DNA of 64,000 bases from Lactiplantibacillus plantarum (lineage in GTDB: Bacteria > Bacillota > Bacilli > Lactobacillales > Lactobacillaceae). A model generated the notes under the pieces. The model did no database searches, was not told where the DNA came from, and saw only the letters and a list, made by a program, of their open reading frames with translations. Where the stretch lies: contig NZ_CP039121.1 of assembly GCF_014131735.1 (NCBI RefSeq), positions 62,001-126,000 of the forward strand. The letters are read 5' to 3'. Below, in pieces: positions 29,517 to 38,332 of the stretch. The position numbers and the translations under genes were made by a program. Within the stretch, counting starts at the first letter, position 1; every line of letters starts with the position of its first letter.

Positions 29517-30296
29517 ATGGTAAGTCGAGATGATCGTGTTTTACACATACTTAAGATATTGAACAAACACCCCAGAATTAGTGTGAAAAGACTAATAGAA
29601 CTAACTGGCGAAAGCGTTTCTACAATGCGACGCGATCTAATTGTTTTGGAACAGTCGGGAAAAGTCAAAAGGACATTTGGAATGGTCTCTTTATTGGAAA
29701 ATACCAATATTGAATTTGCGTCACCTTTTCGATATCGGACGCATGTCGAAGAGAAAAAGGTAATTTGTCGATTATTAGCAAGAAGGGTTATCAAAGATAA
29801 TCAAGCACTGTTCATTGATCCGAGTACAACGACGGCGTATTTACCGAATTACTTATCGGAGCGACAAAACGTCAAGGTGATTACCGACAATCTGCAGTTC
29901 GCGATTGCTGCTAATCAAATGACAAATTTAAATCTATTCTTAACTGGTGGTTCGTTACGGCCTAATTCCAATTCATTATTGGGTAATCATACAATTCAAG
30001 ATATTGCGATGTTTAGACCGCAGTTAGCAATTGTTTCTTGTAGCACGTTGGATAATACGGGAGCGTATATTGCAGATATGGATCAGGCAGATGTTAAGAT
30101 TGCGATGATGAAAAGTGCTCGTGAAAGCATTCTTGTTGCAGACCACACTAAGTTTCAGTCTGTTAATTCTGACTATATTCGGTTAGCCAGCTTTCCTGCC
30201 TGGTCAAAGATTGTGACTGATAGAGCACCGAAAGATCAGTTTTTAAAACATATGGCGGCACTCGGTGTTAAAGTCATTTACCCGGGGTCTAAATAA
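29517..30296 (+). CDS. DeoR-family transcriptional regulator
   Basis: ATG 29517 is preferred over GTG 29481 and ATG 29505 because GGAGGG at 29507-29512 sits just before it and the DeoR N-terminus then begins properly (SRDDRVLHILKILNKHPRIS). The 259-residue protein has the N-terminal DeoR HTH (VKRLIELTGESVSTMRRDLI) and the C-terminal sugar-phosphate sensor domain (FIDPSTTTAYLPNYL; LTGGSLRPNSNSLLG). DeoR proteins repress sugar catabolic genes and respond to phosphorylated sugars. It is convergent with the AraC-type gene, separated by a shared terminator. It lies next to the rhamnose genes but its target may be elsewhere; a further non-coding stretch of 260 bases with no gene precedes it. Confidence 0.85.
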   Translation: MVSRDDRVLHILKILNKHPRISVKRLIELTGESVSTMRRDLIVLEQSGKVKRTFGMVSLLENTNIEFASPFRYRTHVEEKKVICRLLARRVIKDNQALFIDPSTTTAYLPNYLSERQNVKVITDNLQFAIAANQMTNLNLFLTGGSLRPNSNSLLGNHTIQDIAMFRPQLAIVSCSTLDNTGAYIADMDQADVKIAMMKSARESILVADHTKFQSVNSDYIRLASFPAWSKIVTDRAPKDQFLKHMAALGVKVIYPGSK

Positions 30297-30311
30297 ATTT
30301 AGTGAAATAAT

Positions 30312-30370
30312 AAATATCGGCCATTAGTTTGTATCACTATATAGTGAATACAGACTAATGGCCGATATTT
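30312..30370. terminator. Bidirectional terminator between two regulators
   Basis: AAATATCGGCCATTAGT and its complementary arm ACTAATGGCCGATATTT flank an inner loop region; A-run before and T-run after allow termination in both directions for the convergent genes. Confidence 0.85.
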
Positions 30371-30379
30371 GCGTTATGC

Positions 30380-31354
30380 TTAGCGATCAGTGCTGGGGAG
30401 CGTCTTATAATAATTTTTATACTTCTGATAAAAGAATGTTTTGTTCTTAATTCCGACTTGTTCCATGATTGTAGCGATGGGTAGTGAGGTAGATGCAATT
30501 AGCGTGTGGGCTTGAATTAGTCGTTGCCGAGTTAGAACTTCACTAAAAGTTTGGCCAACTTCAGACTTGAAGATGTTACTTAAATAATTTTTATTATAAT
30601 TATAGCGATTTGCTAATTCCTCCAAGCTTACGGTCTTATACTCTTCGGCAATTGCTTTTAGGACCTTAATGGCTAGCAGACTAGATTTATTTTCTTGATG
30701 AGGGCCATTCAAAGGATATTCACGAACCAATTGGACCAGTAAAATTGATAAATAGGATTTAATAATGCTGTTCGAAAAATCACGCTTTAAATAATACTCA
30801 TCGATGATCCGGTCTAAAGTTTCCTGGACTTCGGTATTACGCTTTTTGGTAAATACGAGGTAGTCCCGCTTATGGTTACTATCTTCAATAACTTGACTGA
30901 GCAAAAAGTCATAAAAAATGTTATTGCTTCTACGAAGGTCATTTAACAGGTTAATACTGATGTTTTTGGTTCTGAAAAGAATGTTTATTAACAAATCATT
31001 ATCACCTAAAGCCTTGATTGAGTGCGTTGATCCTTCATCTAAAAGCAATAAATCACCGGTATTTAGCGTTATCTTCTTATCATCAACAATTTCAGTTGCA
31101 TGACCTTGTAGCATATAGTTCATTTCCAAAAAAGTATGAGTGTGAGTTGGATAATCTGCATAGCGATTATGACGACTGATATAAATGTCTTTATTCTTAA
31201 AAAAATAATTTCTTAGTACGCGTCCATGTTCCTTTAAAGAAAGCTCCTGGTTAATGGCATAGGGTGGCATGTCTTCAACGAAACAGTGAGACGCTTTTTG
31301 CTTTTCTTCAATCAACGTTGTTTGCTTTAAAGCGTTCAAAATACGTGTGTTCAT
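30380..31354 (-). CDS. AraC-family activator, probably of the rhamnose operon
   Basis: The 324-residue protein has an N-terminal cupin sensor (SRHNRYADYPTHTHTFLEMN; LNTGDLLLLDEGSTHSI, about residues 58-125). Its C-terminal AraC DNA-binding domain covers about 220-320 (VSLEELANRYNYNKNYLSNI and the second HTH SLPIATIMEQVG). Start ATG 31354 follows GGGAGGATTGTGA. It is divergent from the rhamnose transporter gene with a 125-base shared control region, the arrangement of RhaS/RhaR-type regulators. Activation by L-rhamnose is inference from position and family. Confidence 0.85.
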   Translation of the reverse strand: MNTRILNALKQTTLIEEKQKASHCFVEDMPPYAINQELSLKEHGRVLRNYFFKNKDIYISRHNRYADYPTHTHTFLEMNYMLQGHATEIVDDKKITLNTGDLLLLDEGSTHSIKALGDNDLLINILFRTKNISINLLNDLRRSNNIFYDFLLSQVIEDSNHKRDYLVFTKKRNTEVQETLDRIIDEYYLKRDFSNSIIKSYLSILLVQLVREYPLNGPHQENKSSLLAIKVLKAIAEEYKTVSLEELANRYNYNKNYLSNIFKSEVGQTFSEVLTRQRLIQAHTLIASTSLPIATIMEQVGIKNKTFFYQKYKNYYKTLPSTDR

Positions 31355-31402
31355 TCACAATCCTCCCTGTAAATATGATACTAATGTACCTTTTAAGAGT
31401 TA

Positions 31403-31461
31403 TTGTAGCACCTTAATGGTGGCGGTTACAATGTGCTTGTAAATAAATGAAAACGCTTACC
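31403..31461 (+). promoter_or_regulatory. Rhamnose operon promoter with cre site
   Basis: TTGTAG (31403-31408), an 18-base spacer and TACAAT (31427-31432) form a plausible promoter. TGAAAACGCTTACC (31448-31461) fits the CcpA cre consensus and lies just downstream of the start site, a position that gives roadblock repression by glucose. The -35 is far from consensus, which suits an activator-dependent promoter. Confidence 0.7.
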
Positions 31462-31479
31462 AAAAGGAGGGTATTTAAA

Positions 31480-32808
31480 ATGAGTAATAACCAAAAAGAA
31501 TCACACGGCTCAACAATTGCCGTATCAATTACTAATTTTTTGGATTCTGGGTCAATTGTTGCTGGTGCAAGTGGTTTAACACTATGGACTAAAGCCTTGG
31601 GATTATCAAGCTTTCAGGTTGGACTACTAGGTGCATTGAGTGCCAATGCATTTGGTTCTGCGATTGGGGCTTTGATTGGTGGTCACTTGTCAGATAAATA
31701 TGGTCGGAAAGTTATCTATACCTATGACATGCTTGTTTATATGCTAGGGACGATTATTGTGGCAGCCTCAGTTAATTTTCCAATGTTATTAGCCGGCTTC
31801 CTGATTACTGGGATTGCGGTCGGCGCTGGGGTTCCTGCATCGTGGACTTATATTTCAGAAACGTCAGAATCAACTAATCGGGCGGAGAACATTGGTATTT
31901 CACAATTCGCTTGGTCATTAGGGCCCGCCATTATTTTTGCAGCCGGTGTTGCCTTATCGCCACTAGGTGTCATGGGTAATCGGATCTTATTCATTTTCTT
32001 AACAATTGTTGCCTTTATTGCATGGCGTCTTCAAAGTAAATTGGACGAATCACAAGTCTGGGTTGAACAGAAACAACACGAGCGGGCGACTGGTGAGAAG
32101 CCACATCCATATCGTGACTTATTCTCAAATGTCATTAACTTAAAGTCATTGCTATTTTTAATTGGTGTTTACATGTTCTGGAATCTAGTTGCCGGTGCAA
32201 TGGGCTTCTTTATGCCATACGTTTATGAAACTGCTGGTGGGTTAACAAATCTACAGGCCAACTTACTGCAAGCCGTCCTTTGGATCTTTACCGCAGTTGC
32301 CACTTATGTTGGTTTTGCCCGCTATGGTGATCGTGCTAATCACCGAATCTTCTTTGCAGTTGGGGCTGCAATGGCCGTCGTTTCTTGGGTTGTCCTGACA
32401 TTTGCCGGGATGAACTGGACTAGTCTTTGGATTTTCGTTGCTGTTTGGGGCATCTCCGCAGGGATCGGGGCTCAAGCGTGGTACGCACTATGGGCGACTG
32501 AATTATTCCCAACTAAGTATCGTGCAGGCTCTCAAGGCGTGATGTTCTTCGTCGTCCGTGGCTCAGCTGGTATTTGGTCAATTATCTTCCCAACTATTCT
32601 GACGACGATGGGCTTCAAAGCTGCCGGAACATTTATGATTGGATTATTGTTAGTTTCATTGATTATCGGGGTCATTTGGACACCTCAGACTCGCGGCAAA
32701 TCACTGGAACAAATTACAAAGGAACGTTATGGTGACGAATTTGACGAAAGTGACGCCAAAGATAAACAGACACCGATTAATTCAAATGCTACTGGAGATG
32801 TGAAGTAA
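31480..32808 (+). CDS. MFS sugar transporter, probably L-rhamnose
   Basis: ATG 31480 has AAAGGAGGG 10 bases upstream; the in-frame ATG at 31447 overlaps the cre site and is not used. The 442-residue protein has twelve hydrophobic segments and the sugar-porter signature between helices 2 and 3 (GGHLSDKYGRKVIYTYD) plus PQTRGKSLEQI near the end. It is the first gene of the rhamnose operon and overlaps the kinase start by one base (TAATG), so uptake of unphosphorylated rhamnose followed by isomerisation and kinase action fits. Substrate is inferred from context. Confidence 0.85.
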   Translation: MSNNQKESHGSTIAVSITNFLDSGSIVAGASGLTLWTKALGLSSFQVGLLGALSANAFGSAIGALIGGHLSDKYGRKVIYTYDMLVYMLGTIIVAASVNFPMLLAGFLITGIAVGAGVPASWTYISETSESTNRAENIGISQFAWSLGPAIIFAAGVALSPLGVMGNRILFIFLTIVAFIAWRLQSKLDESQVWVEQKQHERATGEKPHPYRDLFSNVINLKSLLFLIGVYMFWNLVAGAMGFFMPYVYETAGGLTNLQANLLQAVLWIFTAVATYVGFARYGDRANHRIFFAVGAAMAVVSWVVLTFAGMNWTSLWIFVAVWGISAGIGAQAWYALWATELFPTKYRAGSQGVMFFVVRGSAGIWSIIFPTILTTMGFKAAGTFMIGLLLVSLIIGVIWTPQTRGKSLEQITKERYGDEFDESDAKDKQTPINSNATGDVK

Positions 32809-34274
32809 TGAAATCTTATATTGCCGTAGACATTGGCGCTTCTAGCGGGCGTTTAATGCTCGGTCAGCAAAAGCGTGGCCAGCTAACGTTAAAGGAAGTG
32901 CATCGTTTCTCCAATGGATTTGCGATGAAGGATGGTCATGATCGCTGGGATGTTGATCATTTAATCCATGAAATCTTTAAAGGCCTTGAAAAAGTCAAAA
33001 AGATGGGGATAAAGGATGTTGAGTTAGGAATTGATACTTGGGCAGTTGATTATGTACTTGTCGGTGAAAACGGACATAAATTGGAGGATCCAATTAGTTA
33101 TCGTGATAAGCGGACACATAATGCGATCCAACAGTTAACTAGCGACCTACCCAAAGAGTACATTTACGAAAAGACTGGCATTCAGTTCCAAGACTTTAAC
33201 ACGCTCTATCAATTGTATAAAGAGAATCATGATTTATTGGCTAAGACGGACAAGATTATGATGATGCCGGATTATCTCGGATATGTTTTGACGGGTAATG
33301 CAGTTACTGAAATCACGAATGCCTCTACCACTCAGATGTTGAACTTGCGTGTCGGTTTATTTGATAAAGATTTGTTAGGCAAAGTCAACGTGTCTCAAGA
33401 CCAATTTCCACGACTAGTTGAGTCCGGATCGGTTCTGGGAAATGTGAGCCACAAATGGCACACTCAATATGATATTCCGGAAGTTGAAGTTGTGACGGTC
33501 GCAACCCATGACACGGCCTCGGCGGTTGTTGGAACGCCAGGTGAAGGTGATCGGTGGGCATTCCTTAGTTCAGGAACATGGTCACTACTAGGAACTGAGT
33601 TAAATGTGCCAGAAAATGGATTACAAGCATTTCATGAGAACTATACGAATGAATGGGGCGCATACGGGACTTACCGATTCCTAAAAAACATTATGGGGTT
33701 GTGGGTTGCCCAATGTGTTCGTCATGAACTAGGTGATCAGTATAGCTTTGGTGAACTGGCTGACTTGGCGCAACAAGTAAGACCATTCCAACAATTCATT
33801 GATATCAACGATGAACGCTTCACTAATCCCGAAAATATGATTAAGGAACTCCAGGATTATTGCCGTGAAACAAAGCAGACGATACCGGAAACACCGGGTG
33901 AATTATTCCAGGCAATCTATTCTAATCTGTCTTTGTTCTATGCCAATGAATTGAATAAACTTGACCGTATCTTGGGCTACCACATTGATACACTGAATAT
34001 TGTTGGTGGCGGAAGTAACGTTGCTCTGATGAATCAGTTAACGAGTACCCTGGCTAATATCAAGGTTGTGGCGGGTCCGAGTGAAGCCACTGCAGTTGGA
34101 AACATTATGGTTCAAATGATTACTAGTGATGAAGTAGAGAACATTGGAGCGGGCCGGCGGTTGATTGAAACGTCATTTGATCTAAAGCGGTACTTGCCGG
34201 AGACCAATAAGTATGGCGACATTTTAAAAGAGTATCAACGATTTCTAACAAATAAATCTAAGGAGATGGTTTAA
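32808..34274 (+). CDS. rhaB: Rhamnulokinase
   Basis: The 488-residue FGGY kinase has the N-terminal phosphate motif YIAVDIGASSGRLMLG and the RhaB-type features GIDTWAVDYVL, SYRDKRTH, LSSGTWSLLGTE and LNIVGGGSNVALMNQ, spread at the expected positions. Length matches RhaB (about 480-490). It phosphorylates L-rhamnulose with ATP to rhamnulose-1-phosphate. It is coupled to the transporter by a TAATG overlap and directly followed (no gap) by rhaM. No lesion seen. Confidence 0.95.
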   Translation: MKSYIAVDIGASSGRLMLGQQKRGQLTLKEVHRFSNGFAMKDGHDRWDVDHLIHEIFKGLEKVKKMGIKDVELGIDTWAVDYVLVGENGHKLEDPISYRDKRTHNAIQQLTSDLPKEYIYEKTGIQFQDFNTLYQLYKENHDLLAKTDKIMMMPDYLGYVLTGNAVTEITNASTTQMLNLRVGLFDKDLLGKVNVSQDQFPRLVESGSVLGNVSHKWHTQYDIPEVEVVTVATHDTASAVVGTPGEGDRWAFLSSGTWSLLGTELNVPENGLQAFHENYTNEWGAYGTYRFLKNIMGLWVAQCVRHELGDQYSFGELADLAQQVRPFQQFIDINDERFTNPENMIKELQDYCRETKQTIPETPGELFQAIYSNLSLFYANELNKLDRILGYHIDTLNIVGGGSNVALMNQLTSTLANIKVVAGPSEATAVGNIMVQMITSDEVENIGAGRRLIETSFDLKRYLPETNKYGDILKEYQRFLTNKSKEMV

Positions 34275-34589
34275 ATGGTTCGGTTAGGACAAGTGATGTA
34301 TTTACACAAAGACGCCTACGAAGAATATGCTAAACGGCACGCGGAACTATGGCCAGAAATGAAGACGGCGCTTAAGAAGTATGGTGCAACGAATTATTCA
34401 ATTTTCTTAAATAAATTAACTGGCCAAACCTTTGCTTACCTTGAGGTTCCAGACGAAGCGACTTACAACGAGATCGCTGAAACTGATATTTGTAAAAAGT
34501 GGTGGAAATATATGGAGCCGTTGATGGATACAAATGAGGACAATAGTCCAGTCACGACTGATTTACAAGAAGTCTTTCATTTAGATTAA
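34275..34589 (+). CDS. rhaM: L-rhamnose mutarotase
   Basis: The 104-residue protein is the normal RhaM length and carries the family features [15 protein letters not shown] and [19 protein letters not shown], with the active-site His22-type residue in KRHAELW and the [12 protein letters not shown] block. RhaM interconverts alpha and beta L-rhamnose, speeding supply of the form used by the isomerase. ATG 34275 directly follows the rhaB stop codon, with AAGGAGATGG inside the end of rhaB as ribosome site. Confidence 0.95.
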   Translation: MVRLGQVMYLHKDAYEEYAKRHAELWPEMKTALKKYGATNYSIFLNKLTGQTFAYLEVPDEATYNEIAETDICKKWWKYMEPLMDTNEDNSPVTTDLQEVFHLD

Positions 34590-34625
34590 CCTGAATTACT
34601 TATTGAATACGAGGAGGAAATACTA

Positions 34626-35909
34626 ATGGTTAAAACTGACGAAGTCGAAAAAGCCTATCAAGTTGCAAAAGAACGTTACGCTGAAATTGGTGTTGATACT
34701 GAAAAGGCCATGGAAGCACTAAAGAAGGTCAAGTTGTCTGTTCATTGTTGGCAAGGTGATGATATTCATGGTTTCTTGAACCCTGATCAAGAATTAACTG
34801 GTGGGATCGGTGTTTCGGGTGATTACCCAGGTATTGCGCGGACTCCAGATCAATTAACTGGTGACTTGCACGAAGCATTATCATTAATTCCTGGGAGTCA
34901 TAAAGTCGCTTTGCATACTTTGTATGCGGTTACAGATAAGAAAAAAGATTTTAACGAAGTTGGTCCGGAAGACTTCAAATATTGGGTAGATTGGGCTAAA
35001 CAAGAAGGTATTGGCTTAGATATGAATCCAACCTTCTTCTCCCATCCAATGGTTAAGCATAACTTTACGTTAGCTAGTCCTGAAAAGTCAGTACGAGACT
35101 ACTGGATTGAAGTTGGTAAGAAATCGCGGGAAATCGCAAATTACTTTGGGCAAGAATTAGGCCAACAATCGGTTAATAACTTCTGGATTCCAGATGGTTT
35201 TAAAGATAACCCAATTGATAAACAAGCACCACGGGAACGGTTGATTGAGTCCCTAGATGAAGTCTTTGCCAAGAAGTACGATGAAAAGAATACGATCGAA
35301 GCTGTCGAAGGTAAGCTGTTCGGTACGGGGATTGAATCTTATACGGTTGGCTCCCATCTGTTCTATAACAACTATGCCATCAGCCGGGGCAAACTCTGGA
35401 CGATTGATGCTGGGCACTGGCACCCAACGGAAGATGTTTCGGATAAGTTCTCTGCTTTCATGCCGTTTGGCAAAGGATTAATGTTGCACGTTTCACGTCC
35501 AGTTCGTTGGGACAGTGACCATGTTGTAATCTTTGACGAAGCTTTACAACGGATTACTCGGTCATTGGTTCGTGATAACGAGTTGGAACGGACTAACATC
35601 GGTTTAGACTTCTTTGATGCTACGATCAACCGAGTATCTGCATGGGTTATCGGTGCGCGGGCAACGCAAAAGGCCTTATTACAAGCGATGTTAGCACCAA
35701 TTGATGATTTGAAGAAAGCTGAATTAAACTACGACTTTACGAAGCGGTTGGCGGTTACTGAAGAATTGAAGTCCTTCCCATTTGGTGCTGTTTGGGATGA
35801 ATTCTGCTTGAAGAACAATACACCAGTAGGAACTGATTGGCTTGATGAAATTCATAACTATGAACAGAAAGTCCAATTCCCTCGGGACAAAAAAGTAGTT
35901 ACGGAATAA
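34626..35909 (+). CDS. rhaA: L-rhamnose isomerase
   Basis: The 427-residue protein is the usual RhaA length and shows the family signature VHCWQGDDIHGF near residue 38, GLDMNPTFFSHP, NNFWIPDGFKD and the metal-binding ESYTVGSHLFYNNYA and DAGHWHPTE segments. It converts L-rhamnose to L-rhamnulose with a divalent metal ion in a TIM barrel. ATG 34626 has GAGGAGGAAA before it. It sits third in pathway order after the transporter and kinase. Confidence 0.95.
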   Translation: MVKTDEVEKAYQVAKERYAEIGVDTEKAMEALKKVKLSVHCWQGDDIHGFLNPDQELTGGIGVSGDYPGIARTPDQLTGDLHEALSLIPGSHKVALHTLYAVTDKKKDFNEVGPEDFKYWVDWAKQEGIGLDMNPTFFSHPMVKHNFTLASPEKSVRDYWIEVGKKSREIANYFGQELGQQSVNNFWIPDGFKDNPIDKQAPRERLIESLDEVFAKKYDEKNTIEAVEGKLFGTGIESYTVGSHLFYNNYAISRGKLWTIDAGHWHPTEDVSDKFSAFMPFGKGLMLHVSRPVRWDSDHVVIFDEALQRITRSLVRDNELERTNIGLDFFDATINRVSAWVIGARATQKALLQAMLAPIDDLKKAELNYDFTKRLAVTEELKSFPFGAVWDEFCLKNNTPVGTDWLDEIHNYEQKVQFPRDKKVVTE

Positions 35910-35951
35910 CGACGGTTAGTTACAACAAAAATTAACAAGAAAAGGTTGGCA

Positions 35952-36803
35952 ATGATTATGACAGACTTTATTGATTCACCATATGTACGTGATATGGCAC
36001 AAACAACGGAAAATTTATATCGACATGGCTGGGACGAACGGAATGGCGGCAACGTGAGTCTACGACTGACTAAAGAGGAAGTTGAAGCCTATGCTGGTAC
36101 GGATAAAGTTTTACGTCAGATTCCAATTAAATTTGATGCCAGTGAATTAGCGGGCAAGTATTACTTAGTTACGGGAACTGGCCGGTACTTTAAGAATATG
36201 GTCGAATTTCCAGAACGTGACATGGGCTTGATTCGAATCAGCGAAGTCGGCAACAGTGTTGATTTAATGTGGGGCTTCAATGATGGTGGTGAACCAACTA
36301 GCGAATTTCCATCACACTTAATGAGCCACATTGCTCGGTTGAAGCAAGATCCTGATCAACGGGTTATCATGCATTGCCACCCAACTAACTTGGTTGCAAT
36401 GACCTTTACGATTCCGTTGTCATCTAAGCGGTTCAGTCGGACGCTATGGAAGATGCATCCAGAATCAATCGTTGTCTTCCCAGAAGGCGTAGGCGTTATC
36501 CCATATATGTGCCCAGGAACTAATGAAATCGGTGAAAAGACGGCTGCTAAGATGGCCGACTACCGGGTAGTTGTATGGCCACACCATGGCGTCTTCGCAG
36601 CTGGTGACTCTCTGGATGAAACTTACGGGTTAGTTGAAACAGTTGAAAAGTCAGCATTAATCTACACGACGATTCGTGAACAAGGTGGAGAAGTCTTGCA
36701 ATCGTTGACCGACAAAGATTTCCGTGACTTAATCAAGCGTTTTGACTTGAAAGCCAATGAAGACTTCTTAACACCAGATGCAGTCGGAGCAACGGTTGAC
36801 TAA
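35952..36803 (+). CDS. rhaD: Rhamnulose-1-phosphate aldolase
   Basis: The class II aldolase domain is clear: NGGNVSLRL near the N-terminus, the zinc ligands HCHPTN near residue 141 and the later HHGVFAAG, with Glu in the [10 protein letters not shown] region. The enzyme splits rhamnulose-1-phosphate into dihydroxyacetone phosphate and L-lactaldehyde. Start is uncertain between ATG 35952 (6 bases after AAAGG) and ATG 35958 ([10 protein letters not shown]); TTG 35946 abuts the ribosome site and is unlikely. Length is 283 or 281 residues, normal for RhaD. Last catabolic gene of the operon. Confidence 0.93.
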
Positions 36804-36827
36804 GTTTGGCCTGAGAAGAGGGTTATC

Positions 36828-37517
36828 ATGGCAGTTACCAAGTTAGTGATGCCCAATCATGATTGGCTAAAACGATGGTTATTTCTCGGATTATCACTCC
36901 TAATTAATTCGATTGGTCATGCATTAACCGTTGTTATGAACTTGGGCAGTGCAGTATGGACAGCTTCAGCAGTAAATCTGTACCATCTATGGCCACTAAG
37001 CTTGCGAGCGACATTGTTTACTTGTGGTGTGCTGGTGGTTACTATGAATGCTATCTTGATTCACCAAATCATTTGGCGACGTGTAATCGGTAATTTGTTA
37101 TTTACTTTACCGTTCAGTTTCTTGATTCAATGGTTTACTGACTTGATTCAGCGGAGTGAGATTGCAGAATTACCGTTGGCATTACGAATTGTCATCGATG
37201 TGTTTGGTGTGCTATGTGTTGCTTTAGCGACATCAATTTATCAACGCGCAAACTTAGTTCTGCATCCGAACGATGACTTTATGCAGATTATACGGTTCCG
37301 CTATGTGCATGGAAATGCTACAGTGGCGCAAATAGTTCACTATATACCACCGATAATTATTATGATGATTACGTTTGGCGTTAGTGGGCACTTATGGGCC
37401 GTCAATGTTGGTACCGTTATTTGCTTGTTCTTTCAAGGCACGTTCATTGGTTTCTTCGATAAACATATCTTTCTTAATTTAAAGCATTACGGATTAGATA
37501 CGATGCAACGTAATTGA
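36828..37517 (+). CDS. YczE-like integral membrane protein
   Basis: The 229-residue protein has five or six hydrophobic segments and resembles the YczE/YyaS group (SLLINSIGHALTVVMNLGSA; VFGVLCVALATSIYQRANLVLHPNDDFM, where HPNDDF is typical). Function of the family is unknown. ATG 36828 is 24 bases after rhaD with GAAGAGGG upstream, so it is probably cotranscribed with the rhamnose operon. A role in rhamnose use is not established; alternatively a permissive passenger gene. Confidence 0.75.
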   Translation: MAVTKLVMPNHDWLKRWLFLGLSLLINSIGHALTVVMNLGSAVWTASAVNLYHLWPLSLRATLFTCGVLVVTMNAILIHQIIWRRVIGNLLFTLPFSFLIQWFTDLIQRSEIAELPLALRIVIDVFGVLCVALATSIYQRANLVLHPNDDFMQIIRFRYVHGNATVAQIVHYIPPIIIMMITFGVSGHLWAVNVGTVICLFFQGTFIGFFDKHIFLNLKHYGLDTMQRN

Positions 37518-37604
37518 TTTTTAAATGGGGGTCTGAATCTCTTGGCGAGGTTTGGATCTTCTTTTGTCTTTTATACAGAAATTTTTGCTTAATGAGGTGT
37601 GAGT

Positions 37605-38015
37605 ATGCAAGGTAAACGACCAGATTTAGATCAACGAATTCAGAATGCAGTGTTTGGGTTACCCTTAGTGAGACCCGATGAACAGCATCGTTGTTTAGGT
37701 ACTTTTTATGAACGTATTGAGTTGCGAATTTCGTTTGCTGAAGCGTTAAAGTATAACTGTAGTGGCGTCTTACAGCGCCTTTTGAAAGAAAACAGCAAAT
37801 ATCAATTGTTAATAAATGGTCAGCTTGATATGGATATCATGGGGCAATATATTCAATCTGCAAAACAAAATGGTGTGTTATTTGCAATTAGAAACAGTCA
37901 GTATTACCGTGCAGATTCGAATAGTGCTGCAGTTATTTTATGTGCTGATCATGCTTTGAATCGGGATACAGTAGATGTGCTAGAGCGTTATCCACAATTA
38001 AATAAGGACGTATGA
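37605..38015 (+). CDS. YueI-like protein (DUF1694)
   Basis: ATG 37605 has GAGGTG 6 bases upstream; the GTG at 37599 overlaps that site. The 136-residue protein has the DUF1694 pattern: DLDQRIQNAVFGLPLVRPDE, LGTFYERIELRISFAEAL, LLINGQLDMDIMGQYIQSAK and NGVLFAIRNS. The family is cytosolic and of unknown function. It is a monocistronic unit between the rhamnose operon and poxB; no terminator was seen after it. Confidence 0.75.
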   Translation: MQGKRPDLDQRIQNAVFGLPLVRPDEQHRCLGTFYERIELRISFAEALKYNCSGVLQRLLKENSKYQLLINGQLDMDIMGQYIQSAKQNGVLFAIRNSQYYRADSNSAAVILCADHALNRDTVDVLERYPQLNKDV

Positions 38016-38251
38016 AACAAAAATAGTAGTGTGAGGCGAAGAATGGCTAGCTTCTAAACATGCAGACATTGTTGGAAGTATGCCCCTGTAAAACATACAC
38101 TAATTACTAAAATTGTTTAAAAAACGAATGTATGAGATACTAATTTTCAACAGTGATGGTGGTTCATCGAGGTAAGCAGACTAGCGCTGTTGTTGATCTA
38201 AAATGCATTTGAATCGTGATTAAGTGGTAAAAAGCACTAGTTTATGATCAC

Positions 38252-38280
38252 TTGAATGTAAGCGTTTGCTGTGGTAATAT
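38252..38280 (+). promoter_or_regulatory. poxB promoter overlapped by cre site
   Basis: TTGAAT (38252-38257), a 17-base spacer and TAATAT (38275-38280) form the promoter. The spacer contains the cre-like TGTAAGCGTTTGCT (38257-38270), so CcpA bound there would exclude RNA polymerase. Glucose repression of pyruvate oxidase in L. plantarum is known. The rest of 38016-38251 shows no gene. Confidence 0.75.
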
Positions 38281-38332
38281 TCGTTTATTAAGTTGCGCGT
38301 AATTAAATTGTGCATGAAATGGGGGCTTTATT